DNA from: JABCPE02 sp963516675
GTDB lineage: Bacteria > Bacteroidota > Bacteroidia > Flavobacteriales > Weeksellaceae
Assembly (NCBI GenBank): GCA_963516675.1
Contig: CAUQBH010000010.1
Location: 1-64,000 of the forward strand
DNA: 64,000 bases
Reading direction: 5' to 3'
The number at the start of each line of letters is the position of its first letter. The stretch's first letter is position 1. Position numbers and translations under genes: made by a program. The notes beneath the pieces are model-generated. The model saw nothing but the letters and a program-made list of their open reading frames with translations, did no database searches and was not told where the DNA came from. Shown one piece after another: positions 52,694 through 59,619 of the stretch.

Positions 52694-53322
52694 TGAAGGC
52701 ATTAAGTGTAAAACAAGCCTATTCTAAGAAGTTTAAAAAGTTTGAATTTGAGGGGATTTGGCAGGAAGTATTTGGAAATCCAGAGACCACAGGAGGCTGG
52801 ATAATCCACGGAGATGAGAAACAAGGGAAATCCACCTTTGCGCTGATGCTGGCAAACTACCTTACAAAGTTTGGAAAAGTCTTATATATCTCCGCAGAAG
52901 AGGGTATCAGTGAGCATTTCACAGGAGCAATGAAACGAATGGGTATCAATGACACCAATAAGAATTTTAAAATAATAGAATATGAAGAATGGGAGGATAT
53001 AGAGGAAAGAATGAAGAAAAGACAATGTCAAAAAATCATCTTCATAGACAACATCACTAAGTATGTAGATGAAATTACAAAAGCTAAGCTGAAAGAACTG
53101 ATGATGAAACACCAGGATAAGCTGATAATTTTTGTAAGCCACGAGGAAAGAGGAATGCCAGATACCGCAGCAGGAAGATACTGGCGAAAGATGAGCAAAA
53201 TAATAGTACAAGCGAAAGGAATGCGAGTGACTGTTTTAGGAAGGTGTCCAGGTGGCAATATTATGATAGACGAAGAAAAAGCCCTGCTGTATCACGGAAC
53301 AGAACTAAAAGAAACCAATTAA
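52693..53322 (+). CDS. RecA/DnaB-fold ATPase
   Basis: A 209-residue P-loop ATPase: WIIHGDEKQGKSTFALMLAN (Walker A, residues ~35-54), VLYISAEEG and the Walker B-like KIIFIDNITKY. No HTH and no helicase domain. It is similar in layout to RecA-like ATPases in phages and islands that manage single-strand or replication proteins. It is coupled to MuB by a 1-bp overlap, so a role in transposition or replication is likely, but not proven. Confidence 0.75.
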   Translation: MKALSVKQAYSKKFKKFEFEGIWQEVFGNPETTGGWIIHGDEKQGKSTFALMLANYLTKFGKVLYISAEEGISEHFTGAMKRMGINDTNKNFKIIEYEEWEDIEERMKKRQCQKIIFIDNITKYVDEITKAKLKELMMKHQDKLIIFVSHEERGMPDTAAGRYWRKMSKIIVQAKGMRVTVLGRCPGGNIMIDEEKALLYHGTELKETN

Positions 53323-53333
53323 AAACACCAGTT

Positions 53334-53540
53334 ATGAATAGAGAAGACATTTTATTAAAAGTCTTGCAGTTTGACAGCCAATACGAACGGGTATTTACAG
53401 CCTTTGAAAGGATATATATCCAGTATGAGCGGGCGAAGATTTTGCAGGATGAAGAGTTTACCCAGCCCGAGAAGCTGGAGAAGAAAATAAACGATGTGTT
53501 CATGAGAACACTGCGGATAAAATGGAAACCTTATAACTAA
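53334..53540 (+). CDS. small phage protein
   Basis: A 68-residue protein from the ATG at 53334 (MNREDILLKVLQFDSQYERV); the longer frame from 53244 overlaps the ATPase gene and is unlikely. It is helical and rich in aromatic and charged residues, with no recognised family. It stands between the ATPase and DUF3127-like genes in the same operon. Confidence 0.6.
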   Translation: MNREDILLKVLQFDSQYERVFTAFERIYIQYERAKILQDEEFTQPEKLEKKINDVFMRTLRIKWKPYN

Positions 53541-53557
53541 TTAAAAATAAATATACA

Positions 53558-53851
53558 ATGGTAATTTACGGAGCAATTAAAAACATCGGAGAGAAAGAGC
53601 AGATAAGCGAAACATTCTCCAAAGTAGAAGTAATGCTAGATACATCTACCTACGAACAAGGAACAGGCAAAAAGTATGAGAATGCAGCCAAAGTACAATT
53701 TACAAATGATAACATTCAAAAGTTGGCAGATTTCAAACCAGGTCACCGAGTAAAAGTGTCTTTCAGCATCTATGGAAAAGAAGGTGTATCGAAAGATGGC
53801 AAACCTTACTTTATTCAAAACCTTAATGCATTTAAAATTGAAAAGATATGA
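53558..53851 (+). CDS. DUF3127-like protein, OB-fold character
   Basis: A 97-residue protein. It resembles DUF3127, a Bacteroidota family with single-strand-binding-protein-like fold: G-x-I start, then AAKVQFTNDNIQKLADFKPG (central strand and helix), HRVKVSFSIYGKEGVSKDGK and a final LNAFKIEKI strand. The role could be single-stranded DNA binding during transposition. Its stop overlaps the next start by 4 bp. Confidence 0.7.
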   Translation: MVIYGAIKNIGEKEQISETFSKVEVMLDTSTYEQGTGKKYENAAKVQFTNDNIQKLADFKPGHRVKVSFSIYGKEGVSKDGKPYFIQNLNAFKIEKI

Positions 53852-54024
53852 CAGAACTATTTGAGCCAGACCTTGAGGAGTTGGAAGTGATGATAAAAGA
53901 AATAGAGAAACAAATGGAAGAAGCGGAAAGCCTTGCCGAGTGGAGAGAACTACAGCACCAGCTGGATAAACTATTAGAAAAACAAAAAGAACTACTAGAA
54001 GAACAAGAAAAAGATATGTTATGA
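53848..54024 (+). CDS. small coiled-coil protein
   Basis: A 58-residue Glu/Lys/Leu-rich coiled coil (MTELFEPDLEELEVMIKEIE ... KQKELLEEQEKDML). It overlaps genes on both sides by 4 bp (ATGA), the signature of translational coupling, which supports its being a gene. No family is recognised. Confidence 0.55.
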   Translation: MTELFEPDLEELEVMIKEIEKQMEEAESLAEWRELQHQLDKLLEKQKELLEEQEKDML

Positions 54025-54245
54025 TAACACTTATGATTTTATTATTAGCCCATGCTGTTTATATCTTGAAATTATTTGAAACATTCAGAAAGGAAAGCAC
54101 TCTTTTAATAGCTTTAATAGGGCTTTTATTAAGTGCTGTTTGCTGGCGACAAGATATAATGTGGGGAATAGTTACCTTTACTTATACTTCATTCATATCT
54201 ATTATATTGATAACCCTTTATTATGATGATATCGATGATTTATAA
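54021..54245 (+). CDS. small membrane protein, phage
   Basis: A 74-residue protein with three hydrophobic segments (MITLMILLLAHAVYILKLF, LLIALIGLLLSAVCW and FTYTSFISIILITLYY) and an acidic tail. It is coupled to the preceding coiled-coil gene by an ATGA overlap. A role in the envelope, such as superinfection exclusion or lysis, is possible but unproven. Confidence 0.55.
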   Translation: MITLMILLLAHAVYILKLFETFRKESTLLIALIGLLLSAVCWRQDIMWGIVTFTYTSFISIILITLYYDDIDDL

Positions 54246-54384
54246 AATATTAGCAGTCGTAGTGTTGGCAATCTTACTCCAAAATTGCAAGACTGCGGAT
54301 CCTTACAAAAACTTTAAAAAAGAAATCAGAACCAAAAAAATAAAAGATTATGACAGCAATAGACATCACACAGCTCACGGATGA
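54235..54384 (+). CDS. small lipoprotein, phage
   Basis: A 49-residue lipoprotein: MIYKILAVVVLAILLQNCKT with LQNC lipobox, then a basic tail. In-frame ATGs at 54223 and 54226 are alternative starts. It overlaps the gene before by 11 bp and the gene after by 35 bp. The lipobox is good, so it is likely real. It forms a pair with the membrane protein at 54021. Confidence 0.45.
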   Translation: MIYKILAVVVLAILLQNCKTADPYKNFKKEIRTKKIKDYDSNRHHTAHG

Positions 54385-55048
54385 GCAGAAAAAGACTTTA
54401 CAAAACCAACTAAAAGAGGAGGAAAAAGCTAAGAAAGAGAAAAAAGCCCAAGATTTAAAAGCATTAGAAGACTTGGCAGCAGGAACGGTGCCAACAATGT
54501 TTGAACTTCTTAAAAGCGTTTCGGATGATATTACAAAAATAAAGGAGGTCACTTTCCGAACTTTTGAAAATTACTTGAAACTGAAAATTGAGACAATGGG
54601 CATTAAGGCTAAAAACCAGCAAAGCCACACCATTACTCATGGAAAGCAAAGTATCAAGCTTGGCTACCGAATTACAGACGGCTACACCGATGAGGCAGGA
54701 TATGGTTTGGAAATGGTGCACAAGTTCTTAGGGACATTGGTTAAGGATGAAAACTCTAAAAAATTAGTAGCCTCTATTTATCGCCTTTTACAAAGAAACG
54801 GCAAAGGGGATTTGGATAGTAAAAAAGTTTTGGAACTAAGACAAATTGCCGATAGAGATTATCCAGATACGGACTTTCAGAAAGGGGTGGAAATCATCCA
54901 GAACGCCTACAAACCGAAACTATCCAAATGGTTTATAGAAGCGTGGGAAGTAGATGGTGTAGGGATGGAAAGAAACCTGCCTTTATCTATGACCAGCGCA
55001 GAGCTTTCAAAGGATATTGATTTGAGTTTCCTGCTCCCACAAGAATAA
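54350..55048 (+). CDS. DUF3164 family Mu-like phage protein
   Basis: A 232-residue protein of the DUF3164 family found in Mu-like phages and their relatives. N-terminal ~45 residues are a Lys/Glu-rich coiled coil; then FRTFENYLKLKIETMGIKAK and the family core SIKLGYRITDGYTDEAGYGL and ILRNAYKP-type stretch (EIIQNAYKPKLSKWF). The biochemical role is unknown; in Mu the homologue is expressed early in the semi-essential region. Confidence 0.85.
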   Translation: MTAIDITQLTDEQKKTLQNQLKEEEKAKKEKKAQDLKALEDLAAGTVPTMFELLKSVSDDITKIKEVTFRTFENYLKLKIETMGIKAKNQQSHTITHGKQSIKLGYRITDGYTDEAGYGLEMVHKFLGTLVKDENSKKLVASIYRLLQRNGKGDLDSKKVLELRQIADRDYPDTDFQKGVEIIQNAYKPKLSKWFIEAWEVDGVGMERNLPLSMTSAELSKDIDLSFLLPQE

Positions 55049-55077
55049 TTTAAATAACCTTTAAAAATAATTTAAAA

Positions 55078-55224
55078 ATGGATAAAATAGAAGAAATCAC
55101 AGAAGCAGTAAAAGAGTTTTTCGAGAGAGAAACAAAAGAACTTAGCAAAGAAGAATATCAAGAAGTTTTGAGAGAACTTATCTCTAATTTAGAAATAATG
55201 TTGGACACTTCAGAAATGGATTAA
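55078..55224 (+). CDS. small acidic phage protein
   Basis: A 48-residue, strongly acidic, helical protein (MDKIEEITEAVKEFFERETK ... MLDTSEMD). No family is recognised. It closes the first early operon and lies 11 bp before the third 40-nt structured element, which could end the transcript. Confidence 0.45.
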   Translation: MDKIEEITEAVKEFFERETKELSKEEYQEVLRELISNLEIMLDTSEMD

Positions 55225-55235
55225 ATCCCAATCTT

Positions 55236-55275
55236 TCCGCACAGGCAGGCATCGGGGTTCAAGCCCCCGAGCGGA
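55236..55275 (+). ncRNA. 40-nt tRNA-acceptor/T-arm-like element, copy 3
   Basis: Outer stem TCCGC (55236-55240) / GCGGA (55271-55275); inner hairpin TCGGGG (55252-55257) / CCCCGA (55265-55270) with TTCAAG in the loop. All paired positions differ from copies 1 and 2 in a compensated way. Followed by GCAAAAAAAT. Confidence 0.6.
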
Positions 55276-55317
55276 GCAAAAAAATAATAGTTTTTTGAAA
55301 TTTTCGGCAAAAAGTTA

Positions 55318-55347
55318 TTGATATATCAGTTTAATTATGTATGTTTG
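55318..55347 (+). promoter_or_regulatory. second early promoter of the prophage
   Basis: TTG (55318-55320), 19-bp spacer and TATGTTTG (55340-55347), a full match to the Bacteroidota consensus. Transcription would begin near 55353, with a ~150-nt leader before the gene at 55503. Confidence 0.7.
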
Positions 55348-55351
55348 CGTC

Positions 55352-55480
55352 GTTACATCCGTTGAGAGTAATTTCAACAAAAATTTTAACGAAATAGCCT
55401 AACCTATGGGTTGCATTACTGAAAGGTGTGCGTTCCTTCCTCTCGGACGGATGTAACACCCCTAAGGGTTAGGTGTGCAA
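55352..55480 (+). ncRNA. structured leader/RNA in front of the antirepressor-like gene
   Basis: GTTACATCCGT (55352-55362) pairs perfectly with ACGGATGTAAC (55446-55456), extended by GAGAG (55364-55368) / CTCTC (55440-55444) after a small internal loop. Inside, AACC (55401-55404)/GGTT (55409-55412) forms a short hairpin, and CCTAACC (55398-55404) can alternatively pair with GGTTAGG (55467-55473), outside the long stem, as a pseudoknot. CCTAA/TTAGG (55461-55473) is a further hairpin, and AGGTGTGC is present twice (55424 and 55471). Confidence 0.6.
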
Positions 55481-55502
55481 ACATATTAAAAGTTACAATA
55501 TT

Positions 55503-56027
55503 ATGAATGCAACAGTAAAACCGCAAGTAATGAACTTGCAAGTAACCGCAGAATTGGCGGTTAATGTAATTCCAAGTGAGAATTACGAGTATCTAATGAC
55601 TACCAAAGAGGTAGCAAAAGGCTATGGAACTTCAAAATACGCAGTATATAAAGCGTTGGAGCGACATAGTTCTGAAATGGTTGAAGGTAAGCACTTTATT
55701 AAAGGTGTAGACATTTCGTCCACACCTTTAAAAGATGGCTCAATTCAAGCGAATTCATTTCTATTTACTAAACGAGGTATAGTCCGTTTAGGCTTCTTTA
55801 TCAAATCAGAAAGGGCAAGATTATTTAGAGATTGGGCGGAGGAGCTTATTATCAAGGTTTCAGAAGAGAGAGAGAATTTAGTTTTAGAGCCTGTTCCTGC
55901 CATTTCTCAACAGAAGCGCAAGCACAACCGCCTTACCCCAAGCAGAATGGTAAGCATTTTGGCAGATGTAGCCAAAATAGAAGATAGCGCATTGAGATTA
56001 AGTTTAATCGAAAAACTGGGAGTGTAA
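55503..56027 (+). CDS. antirepressor-like DNA-binding protein
   Basis: A 174-residue protein from the ATG at 55503; the longer frame from 55473 would start inside the structured leader. The N-terminal part is a Bro-N/ORF6N-like or HTH domain (MTTKEVAKGYGTSKYAVYKA), followed by NSFLFTKRGIVRLGFFIKSE and ARLFRDWAEELI, words typical of phage antirepressors. The C-terminal tail contains a basic KRKHNRLTPSRM stretch. It is the first gene behind its own promoter, and might switch the phage to lytic growth. Confidence 0.65.
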   Translation: MNATVKPQVMNLQVTAELAVNVIPSENYEYLMTTKEVAKGYGTSKYAVYKALERHSSEMVEGKHFIKGVDISSTPLKDGSIQANSFLFTKRGIVRLGFFIKSERARLFRDWAEELIIKVSEERENLVLEPVPAISQQKRKHNRLTPSRMVSILADVAKIEDSALRLSLIEKLGV

Positions 56028-56242
56028 TGGAAAAGGAAGTAATTAAAAAAATGGAAAAATACCTTGAGCAGCAAATCTATGCGGCGGAATTGGCAAAACG
56101 CCTCCGCCGCTTCAAGGTAGAAACTATCAAGATGATTTTAGAAATGGAAAATACTGATGGCGTTCGTATGGATTGGATAAGTGATGGTTATTATTACATC
56201 ACAGAAATCTGTGAAATTTTAGACCCACAATTAGAAGACTAA
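56027..56242 (+). CDS. small phage protein
   Basis: A 71-residue protein (MEKEVIKKMEKYLEQQIYAA) that overlaps the preceding gene by 1 bp. The first half is a charged helix, the second half ends in an acidic YYITEICEILDPQLED. No family is recognised. A terminator follows directly, so it ends this short operon. Confidence 0.55.
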   Translation: MEKEVIKKMEKYLEQQIYAAELAKRLRRFKVETIKMILEMENTDGVRMDWISDGYYYITEICEILDPQLED

Positions 56243-56253
56243 TATTATCAATA

Positions 56254-56279
56254 ACTGCTACATATGTAGCAGTTTTTTT
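56254..56279 (+). terminator. terminator after 56242
   Basis: The perfect stem ACTGCTACAT / ATGTAGCAGT is followed by TTTTTT. Confidence 0.85.
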
Positions 56280-56326
56280 ATGCCAGAAATTTCAAACTTA
56301 AATTTTGAATTTTAAACTAAATAGAT

Positions 56327-56752
56327 ATGGCAACACTTAAAGCACTAATGACTTCTTTCTCCAAGCAAGGAGTACAGGAGCAACGGGGAGAAATCATCTA
56401 CAACTTTACCAATGGACGCACCTGCTCTGCAAAAGAGCTTACAGCATCTGAAATAGATGAACTTTATTACGAGCTGAACAAAAGAGCTTCGGCGAAGTCC
56501 CAAGAGCTAGACAAAAAGAGAAAAAGATTGATAGCGGCTATCTTCGGGGTATTTGAAAAGATGAACAAAAAACCGAGCGTGGAATATGTGAAAGGCATCG
56601 CCTGCCGTGCAGCGAAAGAAGATGATTTTAACAAAATCCCTGCCGAGAGGCTAACAAGTCTTTATAATGCCTTTCTGAACGCTCAAAAAGACTTGAATTT
56701 TGCCAAAAGGCTCGCAGACAGCCTCGTAGAAGAAACGATAATTTTAAATTAG
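56327..56752 (+). CDS. phage protein, unknown
   Basis: A 141-residue basic helical protein (SFSKQGVQEQRGEIIYNFTN, RLIAAIFGVFEKMNKKPSVE and KGIACRAAKEDDFNKIPAER). It occupies the place where Mu-like phages encode GemA-type regulators, but I see no clear GemA motif, so it is left unnamed. It precedes the next gene by 5 bp. Confidence 0.55.
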   Translation: MATLKALMTSFSKQGVQEQRGEIIYNFTNGRTCSAKELTASEIDELYYELNKRASAKSQELDKKRKRLIAAIFGVFEKMNKKPSVEYVKGIACRAAKEDDFNKIPAERLTSLYNAFLNAQKDLNFAKRLADSLVEETIILN

Positions 56753-56757
56753 AAAAT

Positions 56758-57141
56758 ATGGAAGCCGAACTACACACACCAGAGCTGGAAATATTAGAAA
56801 ACCTCAACGAAATCACAGGCTCTAAGTTCCGACCGATAAAGAGTAATTTAACCAAAATTAAAGCTCTTTTAAAGGCGGAATTTACCCCGCAGGATATTAT
56901 AGAAGTTATCCAGCTGAAAACCATTCAATGGAAGAACAATCCTGCTATGGCAGGTTACCTCTGCCCAACGACTTTGTTCAGAGAAAGCAATTTTGAAAAG
57001 TACCACAACGAAGTAAACCAAGTAAAACAAAATCCAAAGTTATATGAGCAATATTTCAAAAGCATTAACAAAATCCCAACCTCCGCAGCCGACAACGCTG
57101 ATGACCTTACAGAACTATACGGAGAAGAAACAAGCCTTTAA
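56758..57141 (+). CDS. phage replication-protein C-terminal-like domain (Phg_2220_C type)
   Basis: A 127-residue protein consisting mainly of the conserved phage C-terminal domain found in replisome organisers: EILENLNEITGSKFRPIKSN, EFTPQDIIEVIQLKTIQWKN, then PAMAGYLCPTTLFRESNFEK. It lacks the N-terminal winged-helix domain of full replisome proteins. Its 3' end overlaps the next gene by 98 bp in another frame. Confidence 0.75.
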   Translation: MEAELHTPELEILENLNEITGSKFRPIKSNLTKIKALLKAEFTPQDIIEVIQLKTIQWKNNPAMAGYLCPTTLFRESNFEKYHNEVNQVKQNPKLYEQYFKSINKIPTSAADNADDLTELYGEETSL

Positions 57142-57703
57142 TGTACTGGCTAGAATGGAGCAAAACCTTACCATTCGGCAAAGTCTGGAAGATGCACCGC
57201 TTGTGATTTACTCGGGCGAAAAAATAGCTACAATAAAGCAGATTATCCGAGTGATAGAGTTCTTTTTAGAGGTTACAGGAAATAAGCTTGAAACCTACCA
57301 AATCCAAGTATTAGCAGGAGATTTGTACGAGAAATTCAGCCATGAAACTTTTGATGATATAGTACTGATGTTCAAAATGGCACGAAGAGGGGAATTTGGA
57401 AAGGTCTATAAGTTTGATACGATGCTAGTAATGGATTGGGCAGGGCAATATCTGGAGCGAAAGATAGATGAAAGAGAGAAACTGGTAAGAAGCAGACCGC
57501 CCCAAGAACAAGAAAAAAAGGAAGATGCACCGCTAAAATATTTTCATGAACTACCAGAGGAAATGCAGGAGAAGTTCGCTAAAATAGGTCAGAATTCTAC
57601 AAAGATACCAGCATTCCTACCAAAGAGAGCAACCGAAGAAATGAGCCAAGAAAAGCACCGCCGAGAAATTCAAAAAACAATGGAAAAAGAAAACAAACTA
57701 TGA
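57044..57703 (+). CDS. phage protein, unknown, long overlap with preceding gene
   Basis: A 219-residue protein (MSNISKALTKSQPPQPTTLM). The coding-like conserved part, with LVIYSGEKIATIKQIIRVIE and FDDIVLMFKMARRGEFGKVY, starts near residue 45. The first ~30 codons lie within the preceding gene. The real start could be further downstream, but the next good ATG is far in. The C-terminal tail is charged. It overlaps the following gene by 4 bp. No function is assigned. Confidence 0.6.
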   Translation: MSNISKALTKSQPPQPTTLMTLQNYTEKKQAFNVLARMEQNLTIRQSLEDAPLVIYSGEKIATIKQIIRVIEFFLEVTGNKLETYQIQVLAGDLYEKFSHETFDDIVLMFKMARRGEFGKVYKFDTMLVMDWAGQYLERKIDEREKLVRSRPPQEQEKKEDAPLKYFHELPEEMQEKFAKIGQNSTKIPAFLPKRATEEMSQEKHRREIQKTMEKENKL

Positions 57704-57981
57704 TACGGATAAAAGAGGAACAAGGCATCATCACGATGTATACCAAAGCAGAGATGTCCCAAGCACAGATTATCAAGTTCCTGCAAGACCAAGGATACGA
57801 AGTTAAGGGTTACTACCTAAACCTTCCTGCTCAAGAAGGACTCCTTGTCAGTGAACCTGCTGTCTCACGATGGACATTTACCGCCACGAAAGAGGGCGAA
57901 AAACAAAGTGACAAAAACATCTACACCGATGTTTTTGAGCGTGAAATGAAGCGCTTTTTCAGAGAGTTTTCTAAAACATAA
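57700..57981 (+). CDS. small phage protein
   Basis: A 93-residue protein (MIRIKEEQGIITMYTKAEMS) coupled by an ATGA overlap to the gene before it. It has a basic-aromatic C-terminal helix (VFEREMKRFFREFSKT). No family is recognised. It is the last gene of the second early operon, followed by a terminator. Confidence 0.55.
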   Translation: MIRIKEEQGIITMYTKAEMSQAQIIKFLQDQGYEVKGYYLNLPAQEGLLVSEPAVSRWTFTATKEGEKQSDKNIYTDVFEREMKRFFREFSKT

Positions 57982-58013
57982 CTGTTTTTTTTTATATTAT
58001 ATTTTATTTTTTG

Positions 58014-58040
58014 GCCGCCTGCATTTGTAGGCGGTTTTTT
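58014..58040 (+). terminator. terminator after 57981
   Basis: The stem GCCGCCTGC / GTAGGCGG type hairpin (CCGCCT pairs with AGGCGG) is followed by TTTTTT. Confidence 0.85.
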
Positions 58041-58065
58041 TATTTTTTATTCCTGAAAAATCGCC

Positions 58066-58096
58066 TTGCAAAACTGCAAAATGCTTATTATCTTTG
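58066..58096 (+). promoter_or_regulatory. promoter of the 58101 gene, leaderless
   Basis: TTG (58066-58068), 20-bp spacer and TATCTTTG (58089-58096), 4 bp before the ATG. Transcription would start at the start codon. Confidence 0.7.
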
Positions 58097-58100
58097 CGAT

Positions 58101-58286
58101 ATGAGTAGAGAAGAACGATTAAGACTTAGAAATCAGAAAGTAAGGCGAGTGTTTTCGGAGTTAGAAAGAAAACACCCGCAGTGGAAATTGTCTGCTCTTT
58201 TAGAAGAGACCGCCCGACAGGTTCCGCCTATATCTACTACCACCGTGTCTGCAATAATAAAACAGTACGGAATTTATGCGAATTAA
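58101..58286 (+). CDS. small DNA-binding-like phage protein
   Basis: A 61-residue basic protein from the ATG at 58101 (MSREERLRLRNQKVRRVFSE). The end PPISTTTVSAIIKQYGIYAN has helix-turn-helix character. It has its own consensus promoter and is alone between two terminator regions. It is a possible late-gene activator, in analogy to the Mor/C position of Mu; this is an inference from position only. Confidence 0.6.
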   Translation: MSREERLRLRNQKVRRVFSELERKHPQWKLSALLEETARQVPPISTTTVSAIIKQYGIYAN

Positions 58287-58311
58287 AATATATTTTGTAT
58301 ATTTGCAATAC

Positions 58312-58341
58312 AGAGGGACAGGGTAATGCCTCCCACTGTGC
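58312..58341. other. hairpin between the early and head regions
   Basis: ACAGAGGGA and TCCCACTGT pair with one mismatch around CAGGGTAATGCC. It lies right before the bidirectional terminator. Function is unknown. Confidence 0.35.
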
Positions 58342-58348
58342 CAAGAAC

Positions 58349-58374
58349 AGCCGCCCAATTGGACGGCTATCTTA
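58349..58374. terminator. bidirectional terminator at the convergence point
   Basis: AGCCGCCCAA / TTGGACGGCT forms a stem with one mismatch, followed by T-rich sequence on the plus strand. It separates the rightward early from the leftward head genes. Confidence 0.7.
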
Positions 58375-58377
58375 TTT

Positions 58378-59523
58378 TTAGTAGTTAAATATTTTATCTT
58401 CTATGATGTAAATAATCTTTTTAAATCTGTATTTTGTCTGTCCGTTATACTTTTTAATACCATGCTCTAACCATTCAAATTCAAAATCTTTTTTGTTGTC
58501 AAAATAGAGAATAGCAACTTGTGCTTTCTTTTCTCTGCTGTGATTTAGTGCCCTTTTTATAGTATTGTCTCCCTTTCCTAAAATAACGCTAATATCGTGG
58601 GAATGGTCATTAAGAAATCCATCTGTTTTCTTACCTGGTATGTTCGATGATTCATTTTCTAATGTAAATAAATCCCCTTGTTTGAAAAATAGATTTTGAA
58701 TGTGTTTTTCAAATTTTCCAGTTCTCTTATCAAAATTATGCTCTATGTGTGTAGCTTTTAATCCTCCATTTTCATTTAATTCTACATCAAAATATTTAGG
58801 ATTCTTTTTGTATTCATTAAAAAGTCTTTCCCTTTCTTTTTTGAGTACAAATTCTTCTGCTTCTTTTCTTTCTTTGCTGTTTAAGTTATTTAAATAAGCT
58901 GTATCTGCAAATATTTTCCCAGAAATTGCTGGATTGTTTTCAAATTCTATTTTAAGCTGTAGGCCTCCTTTTATTTCCGTTGGTTCTTCGTCTGTCTGTA
59001 CTACATGACAGCGACATCCCCAGTCCAGAGGCGGAGTATATTTGTTCCAGAATGGGTCGTTAATAGGGCGTATTGTTCCATCTAACGCCTTGTGTTCTGG
59101 ACGGACTCTGTTGTCATTAACGCTGACAAATTTAAGGTTAGGGTATAGGTCGGCATTTCTTTCAAAATCTTTCCATTTTTCAGCCATATTCGCATTGGCA
59201 ACCGTTTGATGATATTCGGTTTCCAGCCATCTATGATTATAATCTCCAGAAACTTTATAAGCTTCTTTTTTGAATTCAGACCAAGGCACAAGACTTCCGT
59301 CTTTTGTAAGCAAGTCTCTTAGAGTATTTCTAAAAGAAGTTTCTTTAAAGGCGCAAAATTGTGCAATATTATATTTTAAGGCTCTTGCTAACTCTTTGTC
59401 GTAAAATTCAGATTTTGGGCTGTATCCTGCATCCACAGCTTTTGAAAGTTTATCAAAATAATATCCCCAAAGTTCCTCACGAAGTTTTTGGGGAACTTCC
59501 TTTTCATCAAAAAGCTCCCGCAT
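58378..59523 (-). CDS. Mu F-like minor head protein with C-terminal nuclease/toxin-like domain
   Basis: A 381-residue protein. The middle part is the Mu F-like head morphogenesis domain (about residues 80-190): RWLETEYHQTVANANMAEKW, VNDNRVRPEHKALDGTIRPI, then PPLDWGCRCHVV with the usual W-G-C-R-C. The last ~130 residues are not part of Mu F. They resemble the small toxin-type nucleases found as tails of MuF proteins (HDISVILGKGDNTIKRAL, KKAQVAILYFDN, YRFKKIIYIIEDK). The toxin identity is tentative. It is the last gene of the head operon. Confidence 0.82.
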   Translation of the reverse strand: MRELFDEKEVPQKLREELWGYYFDKLSKAVDAGYSPKSEFYDKELARALKYNIAQFCAFKETSFRNTLRDLLTKDGSLVPWSEFKKEAYKVSGDYNHRWLETEYHQTVANANMAEKWKDFERNADLYPNLKFVSVNDNRVRPEHKALDGTIRPINDPFWNKYTPPLDWGCRCHVVQTDEEPTEIKGGLQLKIEFENNPAISGKIFADTAYLNNLNSKERKEAEEFVLKKERERLFNEYKKNPKYFDVELNENGGLKATHIEHNFDKRTGKFEKHIQNLFFKQGDLFTLENESSNIPGKKTDGFLNDHSHDISVILGKGDNTIKRALNHSREKKAQVAILYFDNKKDFEFEWLEHGIKKYNGQTKYRFKKIIYIIEDKIFNY

Positions 59524-59536
59524 GTATATTTCTATG

Positions 59537-59619
59537 AGCCTGCTCAGATTAAAATCCGCATTAAGCTGCAGAGGAATGTCTCCACAGCATTTAGTGTGGT
59601 AGTGTAATCTGAGCAGGCT
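59537..59619 (-). ncRNA. long perfect stem-loop between portal and MuF genes
   Basis: AGCCTGCTCAGATTA (59537-59551) pairs perfectly with TAATCTGAGCAGGCT (59605-59619), enclosing 53 nt that contain a GCTGCAGAG / CTCCACAGC hairpin. It starts at the stop codon of the portal gene and ends 13 bp before the MuF start. Confidence 0.6.
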
